From an uncultured Bacilli bacterium (GTDB lineage Bacteria; Bacillota_I; Bacilli_A; RF39; UBA660): 7,712 bases of DNA. The position numbers and the translations under genes were made by a program. The stretch is taken from NCBI GenBank assembly GCA_947630515.1, contig CANRHY010000043.1, positions 1-7,712 of the forward strand, in the 5' to 3' direction. The stretch's first letter is position 1, and every line of letters begins with the position of its first letter. Below, in pieces: positions 6,528 to 7,712 of this stretch. The notes under the pieces were generated by a model that was not told where the DNA came from, did no database searches, and saw only the letters and a program-made list of their open reading frames with translations.

Positions 6528-6722
6528 TTACCCCCTTAACGCTTTCTTATATCTATTTGTATCAGCTTGACTTAATACTGATCCTTTTCTATGTTCTCTA
6601 TTAAAACTTGTTGGCTTCTTACCAGTTTTATGATTAGCTCCTGGATGTCCTATCTTAGTACTTCCACTTGGTCTTACTTTTACTTTTTTAGCTATACCTT
6701 TATGTGTCTTTTGTTTTGGCAT
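6528..6722 (-). CDS. rpmI: Ribosomal protein L35
   Basis: L35 is a small basic protein of the 50S subunit. The 64-aa product has the family start MPKQKTHKGIAKKVKV and a highly basic body (TGKKPTSFNREHRKGS), ending ADTNRYKKALRG, matching the usual L35 pattern of a conserved KTHKG start and ADxxRxKK near the end. The ATG at 6722 has a strong AAGGAGG site about 7 nt upstream. It sits between infC and rplT, with an 18-bp gap after infC and a 6-bp gap before rplT, which is the standard order. Expression should follow the leader attenuator upstream of infC. Confidence 0.97.
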   Translation of the reverse strand: MPKQKTHKGIAKKVKVRPSGSTKIGHPGANHKTGKKPTSFNREHRKGSVLSQADTNRYKKALRG

Positions 6723-6740
6723 TTTTATTCCTCCTTAATT

Positions 6741-7262
6741 CTATTTTTTAGGTGCTACAACTAAACTCATACTTCTTCCCTCTAACTTAGGTTCTTCTGC
6801 TATCTCACCTACATCTGCTAAAGCATTAGCAAACTTAAGAATAACTTCTTTACCTAACTCAGGGTGAGTAATTTGTCTACCTTTAAATCTTACTGATACT
6901 TTAACTTTATGACCCTTTTCAACATAAGCTTTTGCATTCTTAAGTTTAGTCTCAAAATCATGCGTATCAATAGTAACACTTAAACGATACTCTTTTACTT
7001 CAAGATTTTGTTCTCTTTGTCTCTTTTTTGCTTCTTTTTCCTTCTTTACTTTCTCATATTTGAATTTATTATAATCAATTACCTTACAAACAGGAACACC
7101 ATTAGAACTCATTAAAACTAAATCAAGTCCAGCATATCTCGCTAAAGTTAGTGCATCTTCGATTTTTTTAATCCCTAACTTCTCCCCATTAGGCCCTATG
7201 ACCATAACTTCTTCAAATTTGATTTGTTCATTAATTAGAACATCATTATTCTGTTTAGCTAT
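6741..7262 (-). CDS. infC: Translation initiation factor IF-3, predicted AUA start
   Basis: IF-3 binds the 30S subunit, keeps subunits apart and checks start codon and initiator tRNA. The 173-aa product has the two expected domains: an N-terminal domain with LINEQIKFEEVMVIGPNGEK (9-28) and the signature IDYNKFKYE (62-70), a charged linker helix (71-86), and a C-terminal domain with VRFKGRQITHPELG (124-137) and EGRSMSLVVAPKK at the end. There is no ATG, GTG or TTG near the homologous N-terminus. A strong GGAGGTG (7270-7276) stands 7 nt before an in-frame ATA at 7260-7262, followed by AKQNNDV. Non-AUG starts such as AUU are characteristic of infC and allow IF-3 to repress itself. An in-frame TTG at 7322 would add 20 residues, but those codons coincide with the leader terminator hairpin. 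First gene of the infC-rpmI-rplT operon. Confidence 0.95.
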   Translation of the reverse strand: MAKQNNDVLINEQIKFEEVMVIGPNGEKLGIKKIEDALTLARYAGLDLVLMSSNGVPVCKVIDYNKFKYEKVKKEKEAKKRQREQNLEVKEYRLSVTIDTHDFETKLKNAKAYVEKGHKVKVSVRFKGRQITHPELGKEVILKFANALADVGEIAEEPKLEGRSMSLVVAPKK

Positions 7263-7397
7263 TAGAAAACACCTCCAAAAAACTATAAAAAGTGAATACA
7301 CAAGTATCCACTTAAAAACCAAATTACCTTAGCCTTTTACCCATTAGTATATTCTAATCAGGTGAGTGTGGATACACTGCTTTCTCTTTTTATTACG
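7263..7397 (-). promoter_or_regulatory. infC operon leader RNA, probable L20-responsive attenuator
   Basis: About 135 nt of untranslated RNA lie between the predicted start of transcription near 7397 and the AUA start. In RNA order there is a small hairpin AGUGU/ACACU (7365-7378), then an ATTAG/CTAAT hairpin (7343-7358). A purine-rich stretch GGGTAAAAGGCTAAGG (7327-7342) comes next, then a terminator hairpin (7285-7313) and the infC ribosome site. GUAUCCAC (7368-7375) is perfectly complementary to the 5' arm of the terminator (7304-7311), giving an alternative antiterminator. Known L20 leaders in low-GC Gram-positives use L20 binding to promote termination before infC. Assignment to that class is by position and architecture, not by model search. 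Confidence 0.75.
7285..7313 (-). terminator. Leader terminator (attenuator) upstream of infC
   Basis: On the minus strand, AAGTGGATAC and GTATTCACTT form a 10-bp stem (one G-U pair) with a UUGU loop, followed directly by UUUAU. It ends about 9 nt before the infC Shine-Dalgarno. Its 5' arm can instead pair with 7368-7375, so it fits a conditional terminator. Confidence 0.8.
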
Positions 7398-7403
7398 TAC
7401 ATA

Positions 7404-7432
7404 ATAATATAATATATTTTATGTTTTGTCAA
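7404..7432 (-). promoter_or_regulatory. Sigma-A promoter of the infC-rpmI-rplT operon
   Basis: On the minus strand, a perfect TTGACA (7427-7432) is followed by a 17-nt spacer and TATTAT (7404-7409). The position gives a leader of about 135 nt. A 16-bp AT palindrome lies a short way upstream, midway to the divergent promoter. Confidence 0.85.
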
Positions 7433-7445
7433 GCATAATAAGAAC

Positions 7446-7461
7446 AAAAATTATAATTTTT
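7446..7461. repeat. 16-bp AT palindrome midway between divergent promoters
   Basis: AAAAATTATAATTTTT is its own reverse complement. Its centre (7453.5) is within one base of the midpoint between the two divergent -35 boxes (7427-7432 minus, 7477-7482 plus). It may serve both promoters as an UP element or bind a symmetric regulator; the function is inference. The stretch 7433-7476 otherwise holds nothing I recognise. Confidence 0.4.
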
Positions 7462-7476
7462 TCTTCACTTGTTCGC

Positions 7477-7505
7477 TTGAAAAGTCACCATACATGTGAT
7501 ATATT
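7477..7505 (+). promoter_or_regulatory. Sigma-A promoter of the small membrane-protein ORF
   Basis: TTGAAA (7477-7482) is followed by a 17-nt spacer and TATATT (7500-7505), with TGA immediately before the -10 (extended -10). Transcription should begin near 7512, leaving a 5' UTR of about 47 nt made almost entirely of two hairpins. Confidence 0.7.
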
Positions 7506-7514
7506 AACTATAGG

Positions 7515-7553
7515 AACTAGTAAACTAGTTGGGTGTCACCTCCAAGGAGGTGA
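7515..7553 (+). promoter_or_regulatory. Twin 5' UTR hairpins, the second enclosing the Shine-Dalgarno
   Basis: The first inverted repeat is AACTAGT / ACTAGTT (7515-7521, 7524-7530) with an AA centre. After GGGTG comes the second, TCACCTCC / GGAGGTGA (7536-7543, 7546-7553), also with an AA centre. In RNA each would open at least one pair to make a loop of about 4 nt. The second contains AAGGAGGTGAT, a near-perfect match to the 16S anti-Shine-Dalgarno, paired to its own complement. That would hold the ribosome site closed unless melted. A 5'-terminal hairpin also often stabilises mRNA. The symmetry is seen directly; function is inferred. Confidence 0.7.
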
Positions 7554-7558
7554 TTATT

Positions 7559-7712
7559 ATGAGTAAAAAAGACTTTCTAATAGTTTTATTATTTATAGTA
7601 ATTTTTGTACTACTGTACATAATAAACAAAATATTTGTTAATGATACAATAAGAATGTACAAAAAGTGGAAAATAAAAATGTACAAAATTGTACATAAAA
7701 TCCACAAAGTGC
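7559..7712 (+). CDS. Small membrane-anchored protein, N-terminal 51 residues (runs off the right edge)
   Basis: I do not recognise this protein. The open frame begins at ATG 7559, preceded by an ideal AAGGAGGTGATT ribosome site, and remains open to the window end. After MSKKDF comes one hydrophobic helix, roughly residues 6-27, rich in Ile, Leu, Val and Phe, then a very basic region: KIFVNDTIRMYKKWKIK, followed by MYKIVHKIHKV. The single N-terminal anchor with a positive segment after it suggests a cytoplasmic C-terminal side, though MSKK also carries charge, so topology is uncertain. The basic part repeats MYK at an 8-residue interval, matching a direct repeat in the DNA. It diverges from the infC operon. 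Codon use is as AT-rich as its neighbours. It could be a short membrane peptide or the start of a larger membrane protein. Confidence 0.7.
   Translation, partial: MSKKDFLIVLLFIVIFVLLYIINKIFVNDTIRMYKKWKIKMYKIVHKIHKV
7655..7696 (+). repeat. Direct repeat and palindrome around TGTACA words
   Basis: ATGTACAAAA occurs at 7655-7664 and again at 7679-7688, exactly 24 bp (8 codons) apart. The second copy belongs to an inverted repeat ATGTACAA / TTGTACAT with AA centre (7679-7696). GTGGA (7666-7670) and TCCAC (7701-7705) could extend it as an outer stem. It lies inside the reading frame, so a purely coding explanation (repeated MYK) is possible. Confidence 0.4.

Noticed and set aside
7263..7322. A 20-residue hydrophobic N-terminal extension of IF-3, looking like a signal peptide.
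   Set aside because: It is encoded by the leader terminator, the T-tract and the Shine-Dalgarno, and does not match the IF-3 family N-terminus.
7484..7489. A second GTCACC that could pair with the Shine-Dalgarno at 7546-7553.
   Set aside because: It lies within the promoter spacer, upstream of the predicted transcription start, so it should not be in the mRNA.
7526..7543. GGGTGTCACCTCC resembles the T-box antiterminator core (GGGTGGNACCNCG).
   Set aside because: The second G of the UGGN that must pair with the tRNA acceptor end is replaced by T. The predicted leader is under 50 nt with no room for stem I, and the downstream gene is not an aminoacyl-tRNA or amino-acid gene. The symmetry with the Shine-Dalgarno explains the sequence better.
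7525..7707. Minus-strand hydrophobic open frame opposite the small membrane ORF.
   Set aside because: It mirrors the AT-rich plus-strand gene, has no ribosome site, and the plus strand has a promoter and an ideal Shine-Dalgarno.

Overview
The window is strongly AT-rich and carries the core-gene order of a low-GC Gram-positive bacterium (Bacillota). The eno - secG - rnr cluster, the infC - rpmI - rplT operon and a FemABX-type peptidoglycan-bridge enzyme together suggest a walled member of Bacilli or a related gut-type lineage close to Mollicutes; the lineage is inferred. All eight complete genes stop with TAA (4) or TAG (4) and none with TGA. Every Trp in these genes is TGG, so the standard code suffices.

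Left part, 1-4569, minus strand, read from right to left. Enolase (eno) comes first, then an unrecognised 179-aa soluble protein with a near-consensus promoter of its own just after the eno stop. A strong terminator closes that unit. Next is a HAD-superfamily 5'-nucleotidase of the UMPH-1/NT5C3 family, whose promoter lies in a palindrome. SecG (Sec translocase) follows, then a second terminator and the first 501 codons of RNase R, which runs off the left edge. eno-secG-rnr is a familiar Firmicutes order; the unknown gene and the nucleotidase are the additions.

Middle, 4570-5996. eno and a plus-strand FemX-like aminoacyltransferase gene diverge from back-to-back sigma-A promoters. The fem gene converges on rplT, and both stop codons lie inside terminator hairpins.

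Right part, 6000-7432, minus strand. infC (IF3), rpmI (L35) and rplT (L20) form the usual autoregulated translation operon. Its leader of about 135 nt contains an intrinsic terminator and an upstream segment complementary to one terminator arm, so it looks like an L20-type attenuator. IF3 appears to start at an AUA codon, and L20 has a C-terminal extension ending in a Rho-N/HeH/SAP-like module. Beyond the infC promoter a divergent promoter drives a small membrane-anchored ORF cut by the right edge. Its short 5' UTR consists of two tight hairpins, the second burying a perfect Shine-Dalgarno sequence.

No IS element, CRISPR array, tRNA or rRNA was seen. The window is mostly core chromosome; the interest lies in regulatory RNA and unusual versions of core proteins. 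All family assignments come from reading motifs by eye, without database searches.
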